Positions 1 to 6,541 of a stretch of DNA of 12,498 nucleotides are shown here, piece by piece. The stretch spans positions 1-12,498 of the forward strand of contig DJNB01000175.1 in assembly GCA_002435545.1 (NCBI GenBank), given 5' to 3'. Numbering within the stretch: the stretch's first letter is position 1; each line of letters begins with the position of its first letter. A model generated the notes under the pieces. It had not been told where the DNA came from, did not search any database, and saw only the letters and a list, made by a program, of their open reading frames with translations. The position numbers and the translations under genes are program-made. Source of the DNA: Lachnoclostridium sp. UBA6475. GTDB taxonomy: Bacteria > Bacillota > Clostridia > Lachnospirales > Lachnospiraceae.

Positions 1-322
1 TTTTCAAGTGGCGGACATTTACAAAACCAAAGTCTGCCCGTTGGCAAAAGTGATGCGCCGGGAATTGAAAAAACGCAGAGTGAAGAAGTTGAAAGTGGTT
101 TATTCGGATGAACTTCCGACCAGACCGATCGAGGATATGAGTATCAGCTGCCGGACACACTGCATCTGTCCGCCGGGAGCCAAACATAAATGCACCGAAC
201 GGCGGGACATCCCCGGAAGCGTCGCATTTGTGCCATCCGTCGCCGGACTTATCATCGCCGGAGAAGTTGTAAAGGATTTATGTACAATTAAGCATTGTGA
301 AATCAAAGAAAATTGTGTATAA
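1..322 (+). CDS. tcdA: tRNA threonylcarbamoyladenosine dehydratase (TcdA/CsdL-like, ThiF/E1 family), 3' part only
   Basis: The frame is open from the left edge, so the N-terminal adenylation domain with its ATP-binding loop lies outside the window. The first visible codons are nt 2-7, and the GTG at nt 8 is probably internal. The visible part has the family's C-terminal signature: DIYKT, then PLAKVMRRELKKR, KKLKVVYS, and near the end PGSVAFVPSVAGLIIAGEVV. In characterised members the enzyme uses ATP to cyclise t6A at position 37 of ANN-decoding tRNAs to ct6A in the cytoplasm. Four cysteines are packed together (codons at nt 149, 161, 167 and 191; pattern C-x3-C-x-C-x7-C). They could bind a metal, but that is inference. 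The family call is secure from the C-terminal motifs. Substrate specificity rests on homology only. Confidence 0.85.
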   Translation, partial: FQVADIYKTKVCPLAKVMRRELKKRRVKKLKVVYSDELPTRPIEDMSISCRTHCICPPGAKHKCTERRDIPGSVAFVPSVAGLIIAGEVVKDLCTIKHCEIKENCV

Positions 323-323
323 T
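295..323 (+). promoter_or_regulatory. sigma-A promoter for the NeuA-like gene, overlapping the tcdA stop codon
   Basis: The -35 box TTGTGA (295-300) and a perfect -10 box TATAAT (318-323) are separated by 17 nt. The -10 box includes the tcdA stop codon (320-322). Transcription would start near 330 and leave a leader of about 55 nt before the ATG at 385. This suggests the downstream gene is transcribed independently of tcdA. The prediction rests on sequence alone. Confidence 0.7.
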
Positions 324-384
324 AGGAAATAGATAGAATGTTTTCGTGATACCAGCAGGAGAATGTGACGAACGGAGGAAGGAT

Positions 385-1110
385 ATGATCGACAATAAAA
401 AAGTTCTTGCAGTTATCCCTGCCCGTGGGGGGAGCAAGGGGATTCCGAGAAAAAATGTAAAAGCGATATCAGGCAAGCCGATGATCCAGTACACGATTGA
501 AGCGGCGAAAGAGTGTCAATATATTGATAAAGTGATCGTTTCTACCGAAGATGAAGAGATCGCTGACATTTCCATGCGTGCGGGAGCAATCGTTCCTTTT
601 TCACGCCCGGATGAACTGGCTACGGATGAGGCAAAGATCATTGATGTCGTTATGCATGCGGTCGAATTTTACGAGCGGAAAGCAGAACATTTTGACATTA
701 TCGTACTTCTTCAGCCGACAAGCCCTCTGCGAAATGCAGAAGATGTGACAAAAGCGCTGGAATATTTTATCCGCAAAGAACAGAAATCGCTTGTGAGTGT
801 CTCGGAAGCAACGGAGTCACCGGTTCTTATGCGTTCGTTTAACAAAGAAAATGAATTGGAAAAAATTGTATCTGAAAACAGCGATGTACGCAGACAGGAT
901 ATGAAAAAGTACTATCGCATCAATGGAGCGATTTACATCAATAAAGCCTCCGAATTAAACCCGCAGACCAGTTTGAATGACAATCAGATGGGCTATGTGC
1001 TTACGAAAGAACATGGAATTGATGTGGACGAACCGCAGGATCTCGTTGTGGCAGAATATTACCTGTCACAGGCGTGCGATGGAGAATTTTTGTCTTTTAT
1101 TGTTTACTAA
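385..1110 (+). CDS. NeuA-like cytidylyltransferase (CMP-nonulosonate synthetase family)
   Basis: The 241-aa protein starts at ATG 385, chosen because GGAGGAAGG (374-382) lies just upstream and the family's N-terminal strand follows directly. In-frame codons further upstream (from GTG 346) lack such a site. Visible motifs are the nucleotide-binding loop VIPARGGSKGIPRKN near residues 10-24, QPTSPLR in the middle, YYRINGAIYIN, and the metal-binding stretch GIDVDEPQDL near the C terminus. These are typical of enzymes that make CMP-sialic, CMP-legionaminic or CMP-pseudaminic acid from CTP for surface glycans. The exact sugar cannot be read from the sequence. At 241 aa it is slightly longer than the usual 220-235, with a short hydrophobic tail ending SFIVY. 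No sugar synthase (neuB/neuC type) or glycosyltransferase is adjacent, so it appears to be an orphan. The next gene starts 95 nt downstream with no terminator between them. Confidence 0.82.
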   Translation: MIDNKKVLAVIPARGGSKGIPRKNVKAISGKPMIQYTIEAAKECQYIDKVIVSTEDEEIADISMRAGAIVPFSRPDELATDEAKIIDVVMHAVEFYERKAEHFDIIVLLQPTSPLRNAEDVTKALEYFIRKEQKSLVSVSEATESPVLMRSFNKENELEKIVSENSDVRRQDMKKYYRINGAIYINKASELNPQTSLNDNQMGYVLTKEHGIDVDEPQDLVVAEYYLSQACDGEFLSFIVY

Positions 1111-1205
1111 TTCGGGGGGAGTGCCGATATATATTATAGGTACTATTTTGGACATTTTCGTGGTTAGAATAGGAAAAATTACCGCCTTGAAAGGGGAGGA
1201 TCTGC

Positions 1206-4200
1206 ATGAAAAAAGGAAATAACAAAATAAAAATATGTGCAATTGCGGGGGCAGTATCGTTGGCTGCTCTTTTTTCCATTTTTATAAATGATACGCCAAG
1301 TGAGGCAAAAAAGAAGATTCAGCCGAAAAAAATCACGGCAGCAGCTTCGGTTCAAATGACAAAAGGAGAAAAAGAAACGCTTTCGTATCAGGTAAAACCG
1401 AAGAAAACTGCAAATAAGAAAGTGACATTTTCGTCTTCCAATAAGAAAATCCTTACGGTCAGCAAAACCGGTGTGGTTCAGGCAAAGGGCGAAGGAACTG
1501 CGACGATTACAATCCGTTCAAAGGCGAAAAAGCAGATAAAAAAGAAAGTTAAAATAAGGGTGGCAGCGCCAAAGACCAGAAGCCTTGCCCTTCCAACCGT
1601 GGCACCAAAGACAGTGCAGCCGCAAAATGCTGTGCAGGCGGCGTTGGATAATCTGGAGATGAGTGCATTGGCGGCACGGAGTTCCATCACGAAAATTACA
1701 CTGGATCGAACCAGCATTGAGCTTGCCGCCGGTGAGAGCGATCAGTTGATTGCGACGGTTTTCCCGGTTACGGCAACAGACAAATTGTTGTGGAGCTGTG
1801 ATTTTCATGGAGGTATCAATGTCTACCAGGATGGGCGTATTTTTATCACAGAAGATACTCCAATCGGTACGACGGGAGTTATTACCGTATCTTCCGGCCG
1901 GGTTACGGCAACGTGTACGATCGTGGTTGTGCAGGGAGCCTGCCAGCATGTGTGGGGGCCGTGGGCGGTAGTCGAAGATGCGCAGTGCGGAAAAGAAGGT
2001 CTGCGCCGTTCGACTTGTACAAAATGTTCAAAAGTGAGGGAAGAGCCAATTGCTGCGACAGGACACAGCTGGCTTAGCAAGACTGTGACGGAACCTACCT
2101 GTGATCAGGTGGGAGAACAGGAAGATACCTGCCAGAACTGTGGAGAGAAAAAGAGAGAAGCCATCCCGGCCAAAGGCCATACCTGGGCGCCAAATGGCAC
2201 GGTTAAGACGGAGCCGACCTGTACGAAAGCAGGTGAAATGGAATATACATGTACAGTCTGCCAAAAGACTAAGACGGATCCAATCCCGGCAAATGGACAT
2301 TCGTGGGATTTGGGAGAAATTACCAAAAGTCCGACGTGTACAACAGCCGGACAAAGAACATTTCATTGTCTGGTCGATGGATGTGCGGGAGTAAAAAAAG
2401 AGACAATTGATGCAACCGGTCATACATGGACGTATGGAAAGATTACTGTGGAGCCGGGATGTACAACAAAAGGAACCAGACTTTGCACCTGCCTTACATG
2501 TGGTGAAAACAGTTCCGTTTCTTTGGATGCACTCGGACATACGTGGGATGCCGGTGTGATTACGAAAGAGCCGGAATGTACCCTTAGTGGTGTAAAGGTG
2601 CTTACCTGTCAGGTCTGCGGGGAGACAAAGAAAGAGAGCGTTCCCCAGCTTGGCCATGATCTGGGAGACTATGTAGTGGATAAAGCGGCAACGTGTACGG
2701 AGTTTGGAAAAAGATCCAGACACTGCAAGAGGACAGGATGTACATACCGCACGGATATTGAATCGATCAAACCGCTTGGCCATGATTGGGATGCCGGTGT
2801 GAGGACGAGCGAGCCGGATTGTTATAATACCGGAGTTTTAACGCAGACTTGTCAGCGGGCGGGCTGTGGAAAGACGCAGAGAAAGCCGATCCCTAAACTG
2901 CAGCATCAATTTCAGGAAGTGACGCTGCGTGAGCCGACTTGTACGACAAATGGAAAAAAATGTGAACAATGCCAGTTGTGTAAAGACACAAAAAATGAGG
3001 TGCTGATTCCGGCGACCGGCCATAACTGGCAGATCATTGCCGCCGATACGGTGGAACCAACCTGTACGAAAGACGGTTCGGAACATTATAAATGTATCAA
3101 TACCTATACGAAAGATGGAAAAACCGTATCATGTGGCGTGGATAAGATTGAAATTTTAAATGCAACCGGGCACAATTACAGTTCCACGTATACGATCGAT
3201 ATAAATCCGGGCTGCGCCACAAGGGGTGTAAGGACAAAACATTGTACCAACACCTATAAAGATGCGTCAGGAAATGTAAAGACGTGCAGCAGTACGATTG
3301 AGAGAGAAGTCATTCCTCCGCTGGGACATCAGTTTGGAAGCTGGGCACAAAAGACGGCAGCGAGCCACGGCGTTCTCGGTATGCAGCAGAGGCAGTGTAC
3401 AAGAACCGGCTGTGGTGAAGTGCAGCAGCGCATGACCGCCAGCGGACATCAGTACGATGCGAGTGGAAAATGCAGTAAATGCAGTAAGAAATTTACCTTT
3501 ACAAAGAGTGATGCGAGCGATTGGGAATACACATTGCATGAGACAGATAAGACCATTCTTTTGAAAAAATATATTGGAACCAAGACGGCTTTGAGCATCC
3601 CTGCCAAGATGGATGTTACCGTAGATGGAAAGAAGTCGTCCTATCAGGTGGTATTTGGTGGACATTATGAAGACCGCGTAAAGGCGAGTGTGTTTGCTTC
3701 CAATAAAAAAGCAGGCATTCAGGCAGTCACATTTGAGAGCGGTGTGAAGATCGATAACATGGATTATATGTTTGCGGGATGTGAAAAACTAGAGATGGTG
3801 GGAACCATCCCATCCACCGTTACAAGCATGAAAGGAACTTTCAAAAACTGCAGTGAGTTCTGTTCCGTTGCAGCATTACCAACGAATTTAACAGAAATTT
3901 CCAATGCTTTTGAAGGATGCGAAAAAATGGAGACAGCACCGGCAATTCCGGCAGGTATAACAAGTTTGTATGCTACCTTTAAAAATTGTAAAAATTTAGC
4001 AACGGCACCAACCCTTCCGACAAAACTTATCAATCTGGATTGGACGTTCAGCGGCTGTGAAAGCCTTTCGTCAGCACCGGCAATTCCGGATACGGTGACG
4101 TCGATGACAAATACGTTTGAAGGATGTAAGACTTTGCTGGCAATTCCGGCGAGCATTCCGACCGGCGTGACGAAACTTACAATGACATTTTATGATTGTG

Positions 4201-4355
4201 ACGCGCTGGAAAATGTGCCACAGCTTCCGAATACGATTGAAGAGATGGAGTATACATTTAAGAATTGTGATAAATTGTGCTATGCAGCAGGTCTTCCGAA
4301 AAATCTGAGTCGAAGTGTCGGCATATTCGAGGGCTGCGAAAAGTACGAAGACTAA
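1206..4355 (+). CDS. Secreted 1049-aa protein: Ig-like domains, Cys/His repeats, C-terminal 23-residue LRR-like repeats
   Basis: The ATG at 1206 has AAGGGGAGGA (1191-1200) upstream. Residues 1-34 form a signal peptide: basic start, hydrophobic core from about 10 to 27, likely cleavage after SEA. Residues 35 to about 123 are lysine-rich and resemble a BIG2 Ig-like domain (KTGVVQAKGEGTATI). A second Ig-like domain follows at about 160-244. Residues 248-763 hold 12 full Cys/His repeats of about 38-52 residues plus a truncated thirteenth. Residues 764-854 link to eight 23/24-residue repeats of the form TFxxCxxLxxxPxxPxxVTxL (855-1039), with a partial ninth ending at the C terminus. These resemble BspA-like / 26-residue bacterial surface repeats. 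There is no LPXTG motif, C-terminal membrane helix, lipobox, SLH or catalytic domain, so the protein is either released or held non-covalently. The function is unknown. An adhesive or structural surface role is inference from architecture. No convincing promoter was seen, so read-through from the upstream NeuA-like gene is possible. Confidence 0.85.
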   Translation: MKKGNNKIKICAIAGAVSLAALFSIFINDTPSEAKKKIQPKKITAAASVQMTKGEKETLSYQVKPKKTANKKVTFSSSNKKILTVSKTGVVQAKGEGTATITIRSKAKKQIKKKVKIRVAAPKTRSLALPTVAPKTVQPQNAVQAALDNLEMSALAARSSITKITLDRTSIELAAGESDQLIATVFPVTATDKLLWSCDFHGGINVYQDGRIFITEDTPIGTTGVITVSSGRVTATCTIVVVQGACQHVWGPWAVVEDAQCGKEGLRRSTCTKCSKVREEPIAATGHSWLSKTVTEPTCDQVGEQEDTCQNCGEKKREAIPAKGHTWAPNGTVKTEPTCTKAGEMEYTCTVCQKTKTDPIPANGHSWDLGEITKSPTCTTAGQRTFHCLVDGCAGVKKETIDATGHTWTYGKITVEPGCTTKGTRLCTCLTCGENSSVSLDALGHTWDAGVITKEPECTLSGVKVLTCQVCGETKKESVPQLGHDLGDYVVDKAATCTEFGKRSRHCKRTGCTYRTDIESIKPLGHDWDAGVRTSEPDCYNTGVLTQTCQRAGCGKTQRKPIPKLQHQFQEVTLREPTCTTNGKKCEQCQLCKDTKNEVLIPATGHNWQIIAADTVEPTCTKDGSEHYKCINTYTKDGKTVSCGVDKIEILNATGHNYSSTYTIDINPGCATRGVRTKHCTNTYKDASGNVKTCSSTIEREVIPPLGHQFGSWAQKTAASHGVLGMQQRQCTRTGCGEVQQRMTASGHQYDASGKCSKCSKKFTFTKSDASDWEYTLHETDKTILLKKYIGTKTALSIPAKMDVTVDGKKSSYQVVFGGHYEDRVKASVFASNKKAGIQAVTFESGVKIDNMDYMFAGCEKLEMVGTIPSTVTSMKGTFKNCSEFCSVAALPTNLTEISNAFEGCEKMETAPAIPAGITSLYATFKNCKNLATAPTLPTKLINLDWTFSGCESLSSAPAIPDTVTSMTNTFEGCKTLLAIPASIPTGVTKLTMTFYDCDALENVPQLPNTIEEMEYTFKNCDKLCYAAGLPKNLSRSVGIFEGCEKYED
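1947..3494 (+). repeat. Coding region of 12 full plus one partial Cys/His repeats (residues 248-763)
   Basis: Each unit begins with H-x-W (or variant), has a Cys in a context like EPTCTxxG, then a Cys pair, then a short stretch ending IPATGH. That final His opens the next unit. The DNA has diverged although the protein pattern is clear. Cys-pair spacing is C-x2-C in units 1, 2, 3, 5, 6, 9 and 13, C-x4-C in 4, 7, 8 and 12, and C-x12/13-C in 10 and 11. Unit 12 lacks the first Cys. Three Cys plus one His per unit could bind zinc, or the Cys pair could form a disulfide at the base of a hairpin. This is inference only. Confidence 0.85.
3768..4352 (+). repeat. Coding region of eight 23/24-residue LRR-like repeats plus a partial ninth
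   Basis: Starting at residue 855, units recur every 23 residues (24 in the sixth) in the pattern [TA]F-x-[GN]-C-x-x-[LM] followed by a proline-containing turn and V/I-T-x-[LM]. The last partial unit, IFEGCEKYED, is the exact C terminus. The pattern is like that of BspA-type or Listeria-lipoprotein-type surface repeats and should form a solenoid. One Cys recurs at the same position in every unit. Confidence 0.8.
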
Positions 4356-4375
4356 ACTAAGAAAATAAACCAAGA

Positions 4376-4424
4376 AAAAGAACAGTGGAACGAAAGAAAG
4401 ATTCATTCGTTCCACTGTTCTTTT
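4376..4424. terminator. Bidirectional intrinsic terminator between convergent genes
   Basis: A perfect 19-bp inverted repeat (4376-4394 with 4406-4424) encloses an 11-nt loop. The outer pairs are A:T, so each strand ends in a T run. The plus strand ends in TTTT, and the minus strand continues TTTTTCTT. It lies 20 nt past the stop of the large secreted protein and about 110 nt past the stop of the convergent cold-shock gene, so it can serve both. Confidence 0.9.
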
Positions 4425-4459
4425 GGTTACAACCACATTGTAATTCTAAACTTTTACAT

Positions 4460-4497
4460 CCGATATTCGGTTTTTTTATTCTGCATCCAGAATAAAA
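4460..4497. other. Two small adjoining hairpins between the terminator and the csp stop
   Basis: CCGA/TCGG (4460-4463 with 4467-4470) is followed by seven T on the plus strand and could be a weak backup terminator. Next to it is a perfect 10-bp hairpin, 4474-4483 with 4488-4497 and loop CATC. This would form in the 3' untranslated region of the csp mRNA but lacks a following T run on that strand. It may be a transcript-end stabiliser; the role is uncertain. Confidence 0.4.
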
Positions 4498-4536
4498 ACT
4501 ACCCTTTCATTTATAAAAATTAGTCATTAAATTCGA

Positions 4537-4734
4537 TTATAACTTTGTTACGTTTGCTGCCTGTGGACCTTTTTCTCCGTTGACAACTTCAAACTCGACT
4601 TCGTCGCCTTCGTCTAATACTTTGAAACCGTCCATCTGTAAAGCAGAAAAGTGAACAAATACGTCGTTTCCTTCTTCGTCAGAGATGAAACCAAATCCTT
4701 TTTTAGCATTAAACCATTTAACTGTACCTTTCAT
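4537..4734 (-). CDS. Cold-shock domain protein (CspA/CspB family)
   Basis: This complete 65-aa protein has the usual length of the family. It begins MKGTVKWFNAKKGFGFI, with RNP1 at about residues 12-17 (KGFGFI) and RNP2 at 25-29 (VFVHF). The conserved end GPQAANV is also present. Such single-domain OB-fold proteins bind single-stranded RNA and DNA in the cytoplasm and melt RNA structure. AGGAGG (complement of 4743-4748) sits 8 nt before the ATG. It has its own promoter and is convergent with the large secreted-protein gene. The family has several paralogues per genome, so no specific csp letter is assigned. Confidence 0.97.
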   Translation of the reverse strand: MKGTVKWFNAKKGFGFISDEEGNDVFVHFSALQMDGFKVLDEGDEVEFEVVNGEKGPQAANVTKL

Positions 4735-4775
4735 GTTTTTTGCCTCCTAAAACTATAAATAATTGATACTCCCTT

Positions 4776-4804
4776 ACAATACCACATCTGGATATAAAAG
4801 TCAA
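4776..4804 (-). promoter_or_regulatory. sigma-A promoter for the cold-shock gene
   Basis: Read on the minus strand, TTGACT (4799-4804) and TATTGT (4776-4781) are separated by 17 nt. Transcription would start near 4769, giving a leader of only about 35 nt. This is much shorter than the long thermosensing leader known for E. coli cspA. Confidence 0.75.
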
Positions 4805-4821
4805 AGAAAAGTTGTAGCAAA

Positions 4822-4999
4822 TTTGCTGTAGTTTATCATCATAAATATGCCCCTTATTTTCCCACTTCGGGACCGCTTGCGCTTAGAGAACGCTCGCAGC
4901 GGTGCATGAGGGCAAAACACGCCCTCTATGCACCGGCGGCGTTCGAAATCCCTCGTTGGGAAAACAAGGGACACATTTTCTGATCAAGACTACAGCAAA
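4822..4999. repeat. Nested palindromic element 1 (about 178 bp), MITE-like or structured intergenic repeat
   Basis: The ends are an exact 11-bp inverted repeat, TTTGCTGTAGT (4822-4832) and its complement (4989-4999). Further in, 4851-4864 pairs with 4957-4970 with one mismatch. The centre is a strong stem, 4901-4913 with 4921-4934, with one bulged base and a 7-nt loop. A side hairpin (CCGCTTGCG with CGCTCGCAGCGG) lies at 4873-4902 in the left arm, making that arm about 13 nt longer. No open reading frame of note is inside. The arrangement looks like a small non-autonomous mobile palindrome, or a long hairpin RNA if transcribed. No obvious target-site duplication was seen. Confidence 0.6.
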
Positions 5000-5106
5000 A
5001 AATAAGGATTATGGGGGAAAATGAATATATAATTTATAGGAAAGAATTCATATTAGTATGGGGGTTCATCGTAAAAGGGAGTTCTGTTTTTTTCATAACC
5101 ATAAGG

Positions 5107-5340
5107 GATTTTAAACGAATACTTGTACCCATATTTGTAGATTTGTTGATTTTTCAGTGATTTGGCAGAAAAGATTTGCGTGAAGTGAGTACAAACACAC
5201 AAGTATCAGACATGCGTGTTTGGCATGTCGATACTTCTGTGCGTTTGTTGGAGCGCGAGCGCTCACGAAAGGCAAACTTTTCTGTTAAATTACGGAACGA
5301 AAAAACATCTACAAACATGGTACATTTTCTATTTGAAATC
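5107..5340. repeat. Nested palindromic element 2 (about 230 bp) reaching into the asd promoter
   Basis: The inner stem pairs 5191-5215 with 5223-5248, interrupted by one mismatch and two single-base bulges, around a 7-nt loop. Further out, CAGAAAAG (5166-5173) pairs with CTTTTCTG (5277-5284). Beyond that, TTTGTAGAT near 5134-5142 pairs with ATCTACAAA near 5307-5315, flanked by matching GTACC/GGTAC. A weaker outermost match, GATTTTAAA with TTTGAAATC, brings the right end onto the asd -35 box. A separate small palindrome, GAGCGC-GA-GCGCTC (5251-5264), lies in the right arm. There is no clear sequence identity to element 1. The inner stem is certain, the middle arms likely, and the outermost limit tentative. 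Confidence 0.55.
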
Positions 5341-5361
5341 TCACCAAAAATGTAGTACAAT
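5333..5361 (+). promoter_or_regulatory. sigma-A promoter for asd and probably the whole asd-pyr run
   Basis: TTGAAA (5333-5338) and TACAAT (5356-5361) are separated by 17 nt. The start would be near 5368, leaving a leader of about 88 nt. The leader has no recognisable lysine riboswitch, T-box or PyrR-type attenuator. It is the only convincing promoter upstream of the eight plus-strand genes. Confidence 0.75.
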
Positions 5362-5422
5362 ATAAACAACTATGTATTTGCTGTTTATCAAGCAGGTATA
5401 GGAGCAAAAAGAAAAGAAGATA

Positions 5423-5439
5423 TGTCACATCCGGTGACA
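5423..5439 (+). promoter_or_regulatory. Small hairpin just before the asd ribosome binding site
   Basis: TGTCAC (5423-5428) and GTGACA (5434-5439) form a perfect 6-bp stem with a 5-nt loop, ending 6 nt before the probable Shine-Dalgarno TGAGG (5445-5449). It might influence ribosome access or mRNA stability. It is too small to identify as a known element. Confidence 0.35.
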
Positions 5440-5455
5440 GGAAATGAGGTTAAAA

Positions 5456-6541
5456 ATGAGCGACAAGTTACGTGTAGGTATCCTTGGTGGTACTGGAATG
5501 GTAGGACAGAGATTTATCTCCCTTTTGGAAAATCATCCATGGTTTGAGGTAGTTGTGATTGCAGCAAGCCCACGAAGTGCAGGGAAGACATACGAAGAAG
5601 CTGTTGGTGGACGTTGGAAAATGCAGACTCCGATGCCGGAAGCAGTGAAAAAAATTGTCGTTAAAAATGTAAATGAAGTAGAAAATGTCAGCAAAGATGT
5701 TGATTTTGTATTTAGTGCCGTAGATATGACCAAAGAAGAGATCAAAAAGATCGAGGAAGAGTATGCAAAGACAGAGACTCCGGTTGTATCCAATAACAGC
5801 GCACACCGCTGGACACCGGACGTACCGATGATCGTACCGGAGATCAATCCGGAACATCTTGAAGTGATCGAAAGCCAGAAAAAACGTCTTGGTACAAAAA
5901 GAGGTTTTGTATGTGTAAAACCAAACTGTTCGATCCAGAGTTATGCACCGGCACTTACTGCCTGGAGAAAATTTGAGCCTACAGTTGTAGTAGCAACAAC
6001 CTATCAGGCGATTTCCGGAGCCGGAAAGACATTTAAAGACTGGCCGGAGATGGAACACAATATTATCCCTTATATCGGAGGAGAAGAGGAAAAGAGTGAG
6101 CAGGAGCCGCTTCGTCTCTGGGGTAAAGTGGTAGACGGAAAGATTGAAAAGGCACAGACTCCGTTGATCACAAGCCAGTGTATCCGTGTTCCTGTATTGG
6201 ACGGACATACCGCAGCCGCTTTCGTTAATTTCAAACAGAAACCGACGAAAGAAGAATTGATTCAGGCATTGGTAGAGTTCAAGGGAGCACCTCAGGAATT
6301 GAATCTTCCAAGTGCGCCAAAACAGTTTATCCAGTATTTGGAAGAAGACGACCGTCCACAGGTTGCCTTGGATGTAAATTATGAAAATGGATTTGGAGTA
6401 AGCATCGGACGTCTTAGAGAGGATTCTTACTTTGACTGGAAATTTGTAGGATTGTCCCACAACACAGTACGTGGTGCTGCCGGTGGAGCTGTTCTTATGG
6501 CAGAACTGTTGAAAGCAAAAGGTTATATTACTGCAAAATAA
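5456..6541 (+). CDS. asd: Aspartate-semialdehyde dehydrogenase
   Basis: The 361-aa protein makes L-aspartate 4-semialdehyde from aspartyl phosphate with NADPH in the cytoplasm, the branch point to lysine/diaminopimelate, threonine and methionine. The NADP-binding loop GGTGMVGQ is at residues 11-18. The catalytic Cys158 is in KPNCSIQ and the likely general base His251 in VLDGHTAA. Overall the sequence resembles the archaeal/fungal-type branch of the family, and its length of about 360 fits. ATG 5456 was chosen over ATG 5444 because the family begins MSxKLRVGILG and TGAGG at 5445-5449 is correctly spaced for 5456. A Nudix-family gene follows after 45 nt with no terminator. Confidence 0.95.
   Translation: MSDKLRVGILGGTGMVGQRFISLLENHPWFEVVVIAASPRSAGKTYEEAVGGRWKMQTPMPEAVKKIVVKNVNEVENVSKDVDFVFSAVDMTKEEIKKIEEEYAKTETPVVSNNSAHRWTPDVPMIVPEINPEHLEVIESQKKRLGTKRGFVCVKPNCSIQSYAPALTAWRKFEPTVVVATTYQAISGAGKTFKDWPEMEHNIIPYIGGEEEKSEQEPLRLWGKVVDGKIEKAQTPLITSQCIRVPVLDGHTAAAFVNFKQKPTKEELIQALVEFKGAPQELNLPSAPKQFIQYLEEDDRPQVALDVNYENGFGVSIGRLREDSYFDWKFVGLSHNTVRGAAGGAVLMAELLKAKGYITAK

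Noticed and set aside
1111..1205. Possible promoter for the large secreted-protein gene (TAGAAT at 1165-1170, TATTAT at 1132-1137)
   Set aside because: No acceptable -35 box lies at 16-18 nt. The TTGGAC at 1148-1153 is only 11 nt from TAGAAT.
2028..2783. 251-codon minus-strand frame opposite the Cys/His repeats
   Set aside because: Its regularity mirrors the sense-strand repeats, with no ribosome binding site or recognisable domain.
1947..3494. CRISPR-like or DNA-level tandem repeat
   Set aside because: The periodicity is in the protein. Unit lengths vary and the DNA copies have diverged, with no constant repeat or spacer.
5251..5264. GAGCGC-GA-GCGCTC palindrome as a terminator
   Set aside because: There is no T run on either side, and the 2-nt loop is too tight. 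It is better seen as part of palindrome 2.
5154..5369. Minus-strand reading frame of 71 codons in the csp-asd gap
   Set aside because: It lies on the arms of palindrome 2, has no Shine-Dalgarno, and the translation shows no known motif.
5362..5455. Lysine riboswitch, T-box or PyrR attenuator in the asd leader
   Set aside because: The leader is about 88 nt and has none of the conserved cores. Only a 6-bp hairpin is present.
5444..5455. Alternative upstream ATG for asd
   Set aside because: The nearest purine-rich stretch is too close, and the extra residues MRLK are not typical. ATG 5456 fits the family and the Shine-Dalgarno.
5468..6460. Long minus-strand frame of 330 codons opposite asd
   Set aside because: It is the antisense shadow of a well-supported gene. 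The translation is rich in Cys, Phe, His and Tyr with no family resemblance, and it lacks a start signal.
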